Positions 1-7,135 of a stretch of DNA of 43,507 nucleotides are shown here, in pieces; the stretch's first letter is position 1, and every line of letters begins with the position of its first letter. A program made the position numbers and the translations under genes. Source of the DNA: an uncultured Ilumatobacter sp. (GTDB taxonomy: Bacteria; Actinomycetota; Acidimicrobiia; Acidimicrobiales; Ilumatobacteraceae). The stretch spans positions 1-43,507 of the forward strand of contig CAJQPY010000013.1 of assembly GCA_905480335.1 (NCBI GenBank). The letters run 5' to 3'. Under the pieces are notes generated by a model that had not been told where the DNA came from, did no database searches, and was given only the letters and a program-made list of their open reading frames with translations.

Positions 1-240
1 CTCGAGAAGGGGTACGACTCGGACGGGTTGGCCGAGATCGTGCGTGACATGTATCAGTACTGGAAGGCCGGAGTCGAGCCGCCGACCTTCGAGGACCTCC
101 AGCCGGAAGAAGCAGCGACCGGTGGCGACGACGCTGCTGCCGCCGGCGGCGATGCTGCGCTCACCGAGGCGGCGAAGAAGGTTCCGATGCACCTCCTCGT
201 ACGGGCGCGCGAGGCGCGCGAGCGTTGGAACGCGAAGTAG
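1..240 (+). CDS. C-terminal fragment of unrecognised protein (5' truncated)
   Basis: The reading frame is open from the first base of the window to a TAG at 238-240, so the gene begins upstream and only the last 79 residues are visible. The fragment has an amphipathic start (GLAEIVRDMYQYWKAG), then an Ala/Gly/Asp-rich linker that is probably disordered, and ends in a basic helix (LLVRAREARERW). I do not recognise a family. GC-rich third positions agree with the neighbouring genes, so the frame is probably real. A weak GC hairpin at 259-287 (ACCCGG/CCGGGT) follows the stop and could terminate transcription. Confidence 0.6.
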   Translation, partial: LEKGYDSDGLAEIVRDMYQYWKAGVEPPTFEDLQPEEAATGGDDAAAAGGDAALTEAAKKVPMHLLVRAREARERWNAK

Positions 241-349
241 GGCTGGTCGCGTCATCGAACCCGGTGTCCCTGCCGGGCTCGCCGGGTGAATGTGATCAGG
301 GTTCGGCGTGCCCTCGTGCACTGGGTTTAGCCTGACGGGCTGATTGACC

Positions 350-1198
350 ATGAGTGCCACCTTCACGCTCCAAGAAGCAGCCGACGAACTCGGCGTGCAC
401 TACATGACCGCGTATCGATACGTGCGGCTCGGTCTGCTGGACGCCGCCAAGGTCGGCGGTGTCTGGCAGGTCACCAGCTCGGCGCTCGACGACTTCCGTG
501 ACGGCTCGGCGGCAGGGCCGGTCGAGGCCGGGTCCGACGCCCCGTGGGCGGCGCGACTCGAGGCCCGGCTCGTCGACGGGGACGCTCACGGCGCGTGGGG
601 TGTGGTCGAGGCAGCAATGGCCTCGGGGGCCGACGTTCGCTCGGTCTATCTCGACATGGTGGGTCCGGCGATGATGCACATCGGAGCGCGTTGGGCAGCG
701 GGTGAGTTCGACGTGGCGGTCGAGCATCAGGCCACCGGAATCGTGATGCGGATCATCGGACGTCTCGGATCGCGCTGCGTTCGCCGTGGTCGGTCGCGCG
801 GGGGGTTGGTGATCGGGGCGCCGATCGGTGAGACCCATGCGCTCCCCACGGCGATACTCGGTGACTTGATGCGGCTGCACGGATGGGACGTCACCGACCT
901 CGGAGCGAACACGCCGTCGGCGTCGTTCCTCCACTCGGCAAAACGGACTCCAGATCTGGTCGCAGTCGGATTCTCGGTGACGCACGTCGATCATCTCGCC
1001 GCCGTGCACGAGTGCTGCTCAGTGATCCGACAGGAGTTGCCCGAGGTGCGGGTTGTGCTCGGCGGGCATGCGATCCGCAGCGAGGAACACGCTCGTGCGC
1101 TGGGCGCCGACGTGTTGGCGGCGGGCGCCGATCAACTCCACGAGCTGCTCGTGAACGACGTGCGATTCCCTGTTGGAGGTGGCGTCCCGGACGAGTGA
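350..1198 (+). CDS. CarH-like B12-binding regulator with excisionase-type HTH
   Basis: Probable cobalamin-dependent transcription regulator of 282 residues. Residues 4-50 form a MerR-superfamily/excisionase-type helix-turn-helix (TLQEAADELGVHYMTAYRYV). Residues 65-140 match the helical cap of CarH-type photoreceptors and hold the diagnostic W-x9-EH signature (W115, E125, H126). Residues 150-265 are a Rossmann-type B12 domain with an E161-x-H163 motif where the lower axial histidine is expected, followed by a VVLGGHA segment; the usual Gly after the His motif is Pro166. In CarH these residues hold adenosylcobalamin and make it light sensitive. The short DNA-binding domain is not the full MerR type of Thermus CarH. 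ATG 350 is preferred over TTG 344; a -10-like TAGCCT lies at 328-333. No carotenoid or photolyase genes are nearby, so the target is unknown. Confidence 0.8.
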   Translation: MSATFTLQEAADELGVHYMTAYRYVRLGLLDAAKVGGVWQVTSSALDDFRDGSAAGPVEAGSDAPWAARLEARLVDGDAHGAWGVVEAAMASGADVRSVYLDMVGPAMMHIGARWAAGEFDVAVEHQATGIVMRIIGRLGSRCVRRGRSRGGLVIGAPIGETHALPTAILGDLMRLHGWDVTDLGANTPSASFLHSAKRTPDLVAVGFSVTHVDHLAAVHECCSVIRQELPEVRVVLGGHAIRSEEHARALGADVLAAGADQLHELLVNDVRFPVGGGVPDE

Positions 1199-1216
1199 TC
1201 GTCGGTGTCCCGGTTT

Positions 1217-1254
1217 GCGTGAGGAGTGTGCTCTGAAGCGCAGACACCTCACGC
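1217..1254 (+). terminator. hairpin after the CarH-like gene
   Basis: GCGTGAGG at 1217-1224 and TGT at 1227-1229 pair with ACACCTCACGC at 1244-1254, leaving a two-base bulge. It lies 19 bases after the stop codon and before the SOS promoter. There is no U-tract, so termination is only likely. Confidence 0.4.
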
Positions 1255-1279
1255 GGTGCAGGAGTCGCCCGCAGCCTTG

Positions 1280-1305
1280 CTCTACCGAACAAGTGTTCGA
1301 TAGAG
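1280..1305. promoter_or_regulatory. LexA (SOS) operator of imuA'-imuB
   Basis: The core GAAC-AAGT-GTTC at 1287-1298 matches the GAAC-N4-GTTC SOS box of Gram-positive and actinobacterial LexA. The dyad extends outward: CTCTA (1280-1284) and CGAAC mirror GTTCG and TAGAG (1301-1305). It sits between a -35-like TTGCTC (1277-1282) and a -10-like TAGAGT (1301-1306), so a bound repressor would block polymerase. The downstream genes are SOS mutagenesis genes, which supports the call. Confidence 0.9.
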
Positions 1306-1306
1306 T
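1301..1306 (+). promoter_or_regulatory. -10 element, leaderless-type start of imuA'
   Basis: TAGAGT ends six bases before ATG 1313, so transcription would begin at or next to the start codon. A GAGGA at 1308-1312 overlaps this spacer but is too close to the ATG to act well as a ribosome binding site. Confidence 0.5.
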
Positions 1307-1312
1307 CGAGGA

Positions 1313-2194
1313 ATGGAAATCGCCGTCGATCACCGTACGCCGCTTCGTGCAGCTCCACCAGCCCGAACAGCGGGGCCGAACAGCCGTCGTCGATCCGCAG
1401 TGCACGACGAGGCATTGCGCGATGTGCTTGCTGAGCTGGGTGAACGCGTCAAGCCCATCGCGCTCGCCCGGGAGCGAACCCTGCCGGTCGCTGCGCCATT
1501 CGGCCAGTTGCTTCCCGACGGTCTCGTCCGCGGCCAGGTCGTGTCATGTCGAGGTGCGGCGGCGCGGTCGATGGCGTTCGGGCTGGCACGCAAGGCACTG
1601 GTCGAAGGTGGATGGATGGCAGTCGTCGATGTTCCGACGCTCGGAACCGATGCTGCGGCGGAGTTCGGCGTCCCACTCGAACGAGTGGTCCGGATCGACA
1701 CCGGCATCGATGCCGATGAGCCGTCAGGGATCGGACTCGACTGGATTGATGTGATGGGTGCAGCGGTCGATGGGTTCGACCTAGTCCTGACCTGCGTTCC
1801 GGCAGCATTGCGCAACGATCGGCGTCCTGCGGCGGTGCGCAAGCTCGGGTCCCGGTTGCAGCAGAAGGGCGCCGTTATGGTGACGCTCGGTGCGCCCGGC
1901 GCGCTTGGCGGCGACATCGAGTTGACGACGCAGCGCACGGTGTGGGTCGGGCTGGGCGACGGAACGGGTCATCTCCACCGTCGAGTGATCGATGTCGAGG
2001 CCTCCGGACGCCGGATGCCGGGGCGACGATCGTGCTCGATCCAACTGGTCGGGGAGGGGGGTCGTGTCGGACTCGGGTCGGTGTCCGCCGGCGATGAGCA
2101 CGTTCCCCATGATCCACCGGCAGCGGTCCTGGCCGAGATGGCCGGCACGGTGACCGTGACCGACCTGAACGACCCCCCACTTGCAGTGGGATGA
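1313..2194 (+). CDS. imuA': ImuA' RecA-like accessory protein of SOS mutagenesis
   Basis: Protein of 293 residues with a degenerate RecA/SulA-like fold. The segment LPDGLVRGQVVSCRGAAARS (about residues 62-82) lies where RecA has its Walker A loop but lacks the GKT, followed by a core with VDVPTLG and VLTCVPA strands. In mycobacteria ImuA' and ImuB form the mutasome with the polymerase DnaE2 and the beta clamp, causing translesion synthesis after DNA damage. The gene overlaps imuB by four bases (ATGA), sits directly behind a LexA box, and so is presumably damage-induced. dnaE2 is not in this window. The assignment rests on context plus fold features; identity at residue level is low in this family. 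Confidence 0.85.
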   Translation: MEIAVDHRTPLRAAPPARTAGPNSRRRSAVHDEALRDVLAELGERVKPIALARERTLPVAAPFGQLLPDGLVRGQVVSCRGAAARSMAFGLARKALVEGGWMAVVDVPTLGTDAAAEFGVPLERVVRIDTGIDADEPSGIGLDWIDVMGAAVDGFDLVLTCVPAALRNDRRPAAVRKLGSRLQQKGAVMVTLGAPGALGGDIELTTQRTVWVGLGDGTGHLHRRVIDVEASGRRMPGRRSCSIQLVGEGGRVGLGSVSAGDEHVPHDPPAAVLAEMAGTVTVTDLNDPPLAVG

Positions 2195-3903
2195 GTCGCA
2201 ACGTGCCGGGCGAAAACCGTGACCATCCGATTCGGATGGTCACCGTGTGGTGTCCCGACTGGCCAGTCGTTGCCGCGGGGTGCCGACCCGACGTTCCGGC
2301 GGCGGTGTTGCGCGCGAATCGGGTCGTGGCCCGGACGCCTGCAGCAGCCGACGAGGGGATCGTGACCGGGCAGCGCCGCCGCCAGGCGCAACAGCGCTGC
2401 CCACTCATCCGCCTCCTCGACGACGACCCGGCGCGTGATGCTCGCGAGTTCGAACCGATCGTGCGCGCCGTTGCCGAGATCGCGCCGCGAGTCGACCTGG
2501 TCGAACCTGGCTGGCTGAGCATCGCCGCTCGCGGTCCGTCGCGGTACTTCGGTGGTGACGCGGCGATGGCCGAGCATCTCCGGCGCTCGGTGCTCGATGT
2601 GGTCGCATCGCTTGCGGACGTCGAGGCTGGTGTGGGTGCCGAGGCCGAGGCCGGTGTGGGTGTCGGTGTTGCCGACGGGCGGTTCGCGGCGAGTGTGGCC
2701 GCCCGTCTCGGCGCCCGTCGTCGGGAGCCGGTCGTCGTTGCCCCGGGCGGCTCCGAGGCATTCTGCGCGCCACTTCCCATCGGGTGGTTGCAGACACTCG
2801 CCGAAGTCGACGCAGAACTGGTCGACCTGTTCGGTCGACTCGGGCTGCGCCGTCTCGGTGACCTCGCCGGTCTCGATTCCGTCGATGTCCTCGGTCGGTT
2901 CGGCCCGGTGGGGACGCATGCGCATCGGCTGGCTGCCGGTGTCGACATCCGTCCGGCGAACACCACCGACCCTGCGCCAGAACGCCGCATCACTCGTGTG
3001 CTCGACGATCCCGCAGCGCAGACCGACGCCGTGGTGTTCGTGGCCAAGCAGTTGGCCGATGAACTCGCCGGCCGGTTGGGAGCCGACGGTCGGGTCTGCA
3101 CTCGGCTGGTCGTTCGGCTCGCAACCGAGCACGGGGAGCGGTCCGAGCGGTCGTGGTATCGGCCAGCCGGGATGTCGGCGGCGGCGATGGTCGAGCGAGT
3201 GCGCTGGCAGCTCGACGCCTGGGTGAACCTGCCGCGAGGGAGCGAGCACGAGATCACCGGCGGTGTGGCGCTGATCCGGCTCGTCCCCGAGGAGGTCCGA
3301 GCCGACGACGGCGTCCAGCTCGGATTTTGGGGAGGGCAGTCCGATGCCGACCGCCGGGCGATCCGTGCCATCGCTCGACTCACGACGCTCACGTCCGAAG
3401 CCGCAGTCACGGTGCCTGTTTGGAACGGGGGTCGTCTCCCGGCAGACCGCTACCGCTGGATGCCGGCCACCCTGGTCGATCTCGACCAGCGGGAACGGGC
3501 GGTGGAGCGAACGGCCACCGGAGCCGACGGCCGCGCAGGCCCCTGGCCGGGATGCTTGCCGGCGCCGTCACCGGCAACCGTCTTCGACGATCCGCTGCCG
3601 CTCGACGTCCTCGATGTGCACGGGCAGGTGGTGCGGGTGAGTGGTCGCGGGACGGTGACTGCCGATCCCGCAGGGATCAGGCTGTTGCTCGGGAGCGAGG
3701 CCGAGGGGTGGCGTCGAGGCCCCATGCGCGCAGTGCGATCATGGGCCGGGCCGTGGCCGGTCGATCAGCACTGGTGGGAGCCGGATCGTCATCGACGTCT
3801 CGCTCGATTCCAGATACTCGTCGACGACGAGAAAGTCGGCGAGCGAGCGCATCTGGTCATCGCTGAACACCAGCGGTGGTTCTTGCTCGCAACCTACGAC
3901 TGA
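2191..3903 (+). CDS. imuB: ImuB, catalytically dead Y-family polymerase homologue
   Basis: Protein of 570 residues of the ImuB branch of Y-family DNA polymerases. The N-terminal MVTVWCPDWPV replaces the catalytic D-x-D-x-F-F motif, and the second acidic motif is replaced by VEPGWLSI, so polymerase activity is not expected. The little-finger region ends near residue 370 and is followed by QLGFWG (376-381), which corresponds to the beta-clamp-binding motif QLPLWG of mycobacterial ImuB. The C-terminal region carries the long ImuB extension. ImuB bridges ImuA', DnaE2 and the clamp. The start at 2191 is translationally coupled to imuA'; an alternative ATG at 2236 begins at the conserved MVTVW and lies inside a strong dyad. 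Confidence 0.92.
   Translation: MSRNVPGENRDHPIRMVTVWCPDWPVVAAGCRPDVPAAVLRANRVVARTPAAADEGIVTGQRRRQAQQRCPLIRLLDDDPARDAREFEPIVRAVAEIAPRVDLVEPGWLSIAARGPSRYFGGDAAMAEHLRRSVLDVVASLADVEAGVGAEAEAGVGVGVADGRFAASVAARLGARRREPVVVAPGGSEAFCAPLPIGWLQTLAEVDAELVDLFGRLGLRRLGDLAGLDSVDVLGRFGPVGTHAHRLAAGVDIRPANTTDPAPERRITRVLDDPAAQTDAVVFVAKQLADELAGRLGADGRVCTRLVVRLATEHGERSERSWYRPAGMSAAAMVERVRWQLDAWVNLPRGSEHEITGGVALIRLVPEEVRADDGVQLGFWGGQSDADRRAIRAIARLTTLTSEAAVTVPVWNGGRLPADRYRWMPATLVDLDQRERAVERTATGADGRAGPWPGCLPAPSPATVFDDPLPLDVLDVHGQVVRVSGRGTVTADPAGIRLLLGSEAEGWRRGPMRAVRSWAGPWPVDQHWWEPDRHRRLARFQILVDDEKVGERAHLVIAEHQRWFLLATYD
2219..2243. repeat. perfect 25-base dyad around the second imuB start
   Basis: GTGACCATCCGA (2219-2230), one central T (2231), then its exact complement TCGGATGGTCAC (2232-2243). 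In RNA it makes a 10-bp stem with a five-base loop. The in-frame ATG at 2236-2238, where the conserved part of ImuB begins, lies inside the right arm. Confidence 0.75.
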
Positions 3904-3942
3904 CCGCCCATCCCGGGGTGACCAGCAACCGGCGAAGCCGCG

Positions 3943-4755
3943 TCAGTGCGAGGCGATTGCGCCGAAGTCGCGGGAGATTTCGAGTGAGTCGGTGACGTCG
4001 TTCGCAAGGCGGAAGCCGACCCCACGTACCGTGTGGATCACCTTGGTGTTGGGTGCCGTTTTGTCAAGCTTGCGACGCAGATTGGACAGGTGGACGTCCA
4101 CCACGTGGCTGTCGCCGACCCACTTCAGGCCCCACACCGAGTCGAGCAGATCTTCTCGGGTGCACACTTCGGTCGGGCGGCGACAGAGCTGCTCCAACAA
4201 TGAGAACTCAATCCGTGTCGTTTGCACATCTTCGTCCTCGACACGCAGCTTGCGTCGACCGAGATCGATCACAAAGGACCCGAGGGTGAGGGTCGATGCG
4301 ATCGTTGCTTCGATCCGTTGCTGCATCTGGCGTGGCCGGCGCAGCAGGGCGTGGCACCGGGCGGCAAGTTCATCGGCTTGAACCGGGCTCGACATGACGT
4401 CGTCAGCACCGGCGTGGAGCATCGAGGTGCGCATCCGCTGCTCACTCTCGCCGGTGATGCACAGCAGGTATTGCTCGGACGACTCGCAGGGCTGTTCGTA
4501 GAGGGGGCGTCCGTTAGGCGACGGGATGAAGGAATCCACGACGAGGACGTCGGGGGAGAACGACCGGGCGAGCATGAGTGCTGCATCGCCGTCGGTGGCG
4601 GTGCTGACACAGAAACCCGCCGGGCGAAGACCGGCCACGGCGACATTCCGGGCGCCCGGGTCGTTCACTGCGATCAGAATTCGTGGAGAGATGTTGATGT
4701 CGTGGTCCATAAGTGCTTTCACCGGGTCCGCCGATCCGGATTCGTCTTCTTCCAT
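3943..4755 (-). CDS. orphan OmpR-type response regulator with degenerate receiver
   Basis: A 270-residue response regulator from ATG 4755. The receiver spans about 24-141 and the winged-helix trans_reg_C domain about 155-252 (ILE-like TRIEFSLLEQL, then VDVHLSNLRRKLD and VRGVGFRL). The phosphorylatable Asp is present (D74 in LVVDSF) and the Thr of switch I is kept (T101), but the acidic pair is N31-D32 rather than D-D and the invariant Lys is replaced by Ser123 (SSP for TKP). No histidine kinase is adjacent. Phosphorylation-independent or altered control is inferred. Starts at 4821 and 4710 are also possible; a longer frame running to 5280 overlaps the Nudix gene and is a shadow. The gene converges on imuB, with 39 bases between stops. 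Confidence 0.85.
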   Translation of the reverse strand: MEEDESGSADPVKALMDHDINISPRILIAVNDPGARNVAVAGLRPAGFCVSTATDGDAALMLARSFSPDVLVVDSFIPSPNGRPLYEQPCESSEQYLLCITGESEQRMRTSMLHAGADDVMSSPVQADELAARCHALLRRPRQMQQRIEATIASTLTLGSFVIDLGRRKLRVEDEDVQTTRIEFSLLEQLCRRPTEVCTREDLLDSVWGLKWVGDSHVVDVHLSNLRRKLDKTAPNTKVIHTVRGVGFRLANDVTDSLEISRDFGAIASH

Positions 4756-4903
4756 GTGGCCGGGTGGCCGTGCGTGTTTTGTAACGGTCAGCTCCGAGAC
4801 GAACTCAAGTTGAAACTTCATGCAACGTGAACGCCGGCACGGCGCGGTGTCAGGAGACGACGCCTGCCCCGGTCCATCCGGTGTCACCTGGTACAACGGC
4901 CCC

Positions 4904-5434
4904 ATGACACTCGAACGGCTCCGAGCCGACGTTGCCGCGCGCCGCCCGCTCGATGATCGAGAAGCCGAGTCGGTTCGCCGATTCCTCCATGGGTTGGACA
5001 CGCTGAGTGACCCTCTATCACAAGCGGCCGGTCCAACGCACGTGACGGGGTCGGCGATCGTTGTGGGGCCGCGCGGGGTCCTGTTGCTCAAGCACAAACG
5101 TCTCGGGATCTGGCTCCAGCCCGGCGGCCACATCGACGAGGGGGAGATGCCGTGGGATGCGGCGCTGCGGGAGACGCGTGAGGAGACCGGCCTCGATGCC
5201 GATTTTGCCGGGCCGCTCGACGGCGACGCGATTCCCGAACTGATCCACGTCGACGTCCACGCCGGTGGGCGAGGACACACCCACCTCGATACGCGTTACC
5301 TGATCAACGGCGGCGACTCCGACCCCGCCCCGCCGGCAGACGAAAGTCAAGAGATCGACTGGTTCGAATGGGACCAAGCGATCGAACTGGCGGATCCGGG
5401 TGTCCGCACCGTGCTCCGTCACCTGGCTCCGTGA
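4904..5434 (+). CDS. Nudix hydrolase
   Basis: A 176-residue protein with a complete Nudix box: G-x5-E (GHIDEGE), seven residues, then RETREETGL, the REUXEEXGU pattern that binds catalytic metal. Such enzymes cleave nucleoside diphosphates linked to another moiety; the substrate cannot be read from the sequence. The N-terminal 45 residues form a helical region (TLERLRADVAARRPL) seen in actinobacterial members. ATG 4904 was chosen because TACAAC (4892-4897) ends six bases upstream, a near match to the leaderless promoters of this window, and upstream in-frame sequence does not look coding. It is divergent from the response regulator. Confidence 0.9.
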   Translation: MTLERLRADVAARRPLDDREAESVRRFLHGLDTLSDPLSQAAGPTHVTGSAIVVGPRGVLLLKHKRLGIWLQPGGHIDEGEMPWDAALRETREETGLDADFAGPLDGDAIPELIHVDVHAGGRGHTHLDTRYLINGGDSDPAPPADESQEIDWFEWDQAIELADPGVRTVLRHLAP

Positions 5435-5451
5435 CAGCGTGACCAGCATGT

Positions 5452-5466
5452 GGCAAACGGTTTGCC
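5452..5466. promoter_or_regulatory. 15-base perfect palindrome upstream of mscL
   Basis: GGCAAAC (5452-5458), central G, GTTTGCC (5460-5466). It lies 17 bases after the Nudix stop and 75 bases before mscL. The AAAC/GTTT core resembles operators of LacI-type repressors; a terminator role for the Nudix gene is the alternative, though no U-tract follows. Confidence 0.45.
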
Positions 5467-5540
5467 CTGGGTGCGCGATCACTTCGCGCTTGTGTGGTTG
5501 ACTCGTTTCGCGGGGAGACCTCAACCAAGGAGAAGGCTCA

Positions 5541-5906
5541 ATGCTTCAAGAATTCAAGGTTTTCATCACCAAGGGCAACATCATCGAAGTCGCCGTCGGA
5601 TTAATCATGGCGCTGTACTTTCAGGCCATCATCGATGCCTTGCTCGAAGGTGTTCTGTACCCGATCATCGCTGCGATCTTCGGTAAGCCCGACTTCCGGG
5701 CAATTGGATTCGACATCGGCGATGCATTCATCAGCATTGGCCTTGTGATCGATGCCGTGATCAGCTTCGTGATCGTTGCATTCATCCTGTTCCTCGTCCT
5801 CCGGGGCTACAACAAGCTGAAGGCAGACGCCGCTGAGGATTCGGGTCCGTCGGAAACCGACCTGCTCACCGAGATTCGCGACCAACTGCGCGCCAACAAT
5901 AGCTGA
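5541..5906 (+). CDS. mscL: large-conductance mechanosensitive channel MscL
   Basis: A 121-residue MscL homologue, close to the usual size of this pentameric inner-membrane channel that opens under osmotic downshock. The N-terminal amphipathic helix (LQEFKVFITKGN) is followed by the pore-lining helix TM1 (IIEVAVGLIMALYFQAIIDALLEG), a periplasmic loop, TM2 (about residues 68-93) and a C-terminal helix with TDLLTEIRDQL. A strong Shine-Dalgarno AAGGAGAAGG lies at 5528-5537, unlike the leaderless genes around it. A palindrome lies upstream and a terminator hairpin directly downstream, so it is probably transcribed alone. Confidence 0.97.
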   Translation: MLQEFKVFITKGNIIEVAVGLIMALYFQAIIDALLEGVLYPIIAAIFGKPDFRAIGFDIGDAFISIGLVIDAVISFVIVAFILFLVLRGYNKLKADAAEDSGPSETDLLTEIRDQLRANNS

Positions 5907-5941
5907 TCGGGTCAATCACCTGAGCGGGGTTTCGCTGGCGG

Positions 5942-5965
5942 GGGTGACGGTGTGGGCCGTCACCC
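5942..5965 (+). terminator. intrinsic-type terminator of mscL
   Basis: GGGTGACGG (5942-5950), loop TGTGGG, CCGTCACCC (5957-5965): a perfect nine-base stem with a six-base loop, 35 bases after the mscL stop, followed by TTGT. Confidence 0.7.
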
Positions 5966-6043
5966 TTGTCGCGTTCGTGCAGAAGTGCGGTCGTCGTCCG
6001 CACGCGACGTGACTTGAGCGCCCGGACACGATTCAATGGACGC

Positions 6044-7081
6044 ATGCTCCGTCGGTCCGTTATCGCGCTCGCTTTCCTGCTCGGCGCGTGCGGCGCGAGT
6101 GAGGCGACGTCGCCCGATTCGCTCCCACCGAGCACCCCCGTGCCCACCGTTCCGGGTGTCGGCCGGCTTCCCGACACCATTCCGACGCCGAACGTGCAGG
6201 CATCGAACGCCGAGGTGCTGGCCTCCGTCGTCGTGGCCCGACCGGTCGACGAGGCCGGCGTAGTGCTTGACACCGTCGCCGAGCAGATCAATGGCAACCG
6301 GCTGATCGTCGTCGGGGATTCGATTCTCGCGTCGACCGCGAGGCGGTACGGACGAGAGATGTGCGACGGGCTCAACCCGCTCGGCTGGACCGTCGAGGTC
6401 GATGCTGAACCCGGACGCTTCGTCGAGTTTGGCAACAAGGTGCTCGAAGCTCGACTGCCCGACGATGACAATGATGACGACGACTTCGATGCGGCGGTGG
6501 TTCACCTCGGTAGCAACTACGACCTCGACCAGGACAACTACCTCGAGGAACTGAATGAGATCCTGTTCCGGATAGCGCCACGACCCATGCTGCTGCTGAC
6601 GGTGACCGAGTACCGGCCGGCCTGGGCGGAGGTCAACGACTCGATCGGCGACCTCGCCCGGTTGTACGACAACGTGACCGTCATCGATTGGGAGAAGATC
6701 GCCCGGAATCCGGGAGTCTTGAGCCGTGATGGTCTCCACCCGGGGGATCAAGGCGAAGATGTCCTCGTTGAGTTGATCGCGGTGGCGCTCGGCCAGGCCG
6801 GTGACGAGGAGGGCGACTGTCTTCGCTCGTCGTTCACCGATGACTCGGCGATCGGGCAAGGGTCAGCCTCGAGCAACGGCGGTTCAGCGTCCGGCGGCTC
6901 GTCCGGGAGTTCGTCATCCGGGAGCTCCTCTGGTGGCTCGTCGTCGGGGAGTTCGTCCTCTGGTGGCTCGACGACTACCGGTGGCTCGACGACTACCGGT
7001 GGCTCGACGGGTGGTTCGACTACGGGTGGCTCGACGGGTGGTTCGACGGGTGGCGCTGATGCGGGCGGCGACGGTGACTGA
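6044..7081 (+). CDS. SGNH/GDSL-type lipoprotein with Ser/Gly/Thr tail
   Basis: A 345-residue exported lipoprotein. The signal peptide MLRRSVIALAFLLGAC ends in a lipobox (LLGAC, Cys16). The catalytic-type core has the GDS block (G91-D92-S93), a GSN segment (VVHLGSN) in the place of the GxND block, and DGLHP (D229, H232) for the Asp-His pair, as in SGNH hydrolases; the substrate may be an acyl or acetyl ester in the envelope. From about residue 270 to the end the protein is a low-complexity Ser/Gly/Thr chain encoded by short tandem repeats, likely a flexible or surface-displayed linker. The start is set by the signal peptide; TTCAAT (6032-6037) ends six bases before the ATG. Confidence 0.85.
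   Translation: MLRRSVIALAFLLGACGASEATSPDSLPPSTPVPTVPGVGRLPDTIPTPNVQASNAEVLASVVVARPVDEAGVVLDTVAEQINGNRLIVVGDSILASTARRYGREMCDGLNPLGWTVEVDAEPGRFVEFGNKVLEARLPDDDNDDDDFDAAVVHLGSNYDLDQDNYLEELNEILFRIAPRPMLLLTVTEYRPAWAEVNDSIGDLARLYDNVTVIDWEKIARNPGVLSRDGLHPGDQGEDVLVELIAVALGQAGDEEGDCLRSSFTDDSAIGQGSASSNGGSASGGSSGSSSSGSSSGGSSSGSSSSGGSTTTGGSTTTGGSTGGSTTGGSTGGSTGGADAGGDGD
6962..7054 (+). repeat. tandem repeats encoding a Gly-Gly-Ser-Thr tail
   Basis: Imperfect 12-, 15- and 18-base units starting GGTGGCTCGACG or GGTGGTTCGACG, repeated about six times in frame. Units differ by multiples of three, so repeat slippage would change tail length without breaking the frame. Confidence 0.8.
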
Positions 7082-7123
7082 ACACACGTCGCAGGGTCAC
7101 GCGGGATCCCTCGGGTGACTTCG

Positions 7124-7129
7124 TAGCCT
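7124..7129 (+). promoter_or_regulatory. -10 element, leaderless-type start of the ABC-F gene
   Basis: TAGCCT ends six bases before ATG 7136 and no Shine-Dalgarno site is present. Confidence 0.5.
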
Positions 7130-7135
7130 GTTGGG

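Noticed and set aside
1875..3410. 511-codon open frame on the minus strand opposite imuA'-imuB
   Set aside because: It is a mirror of the GC-rich coding frame: composition is Ser/Arg/Pro/Thr-rich, no domain is visible, and it crosses two well-supported genes.
4756..5280. N-terminal extension of the response regulator to 5280
   Set aside because: It overlaps the Nudix gene on the other strand and is Arg/Ser/Pro-rich shadow sequence; the receiver domain begins after 4755.
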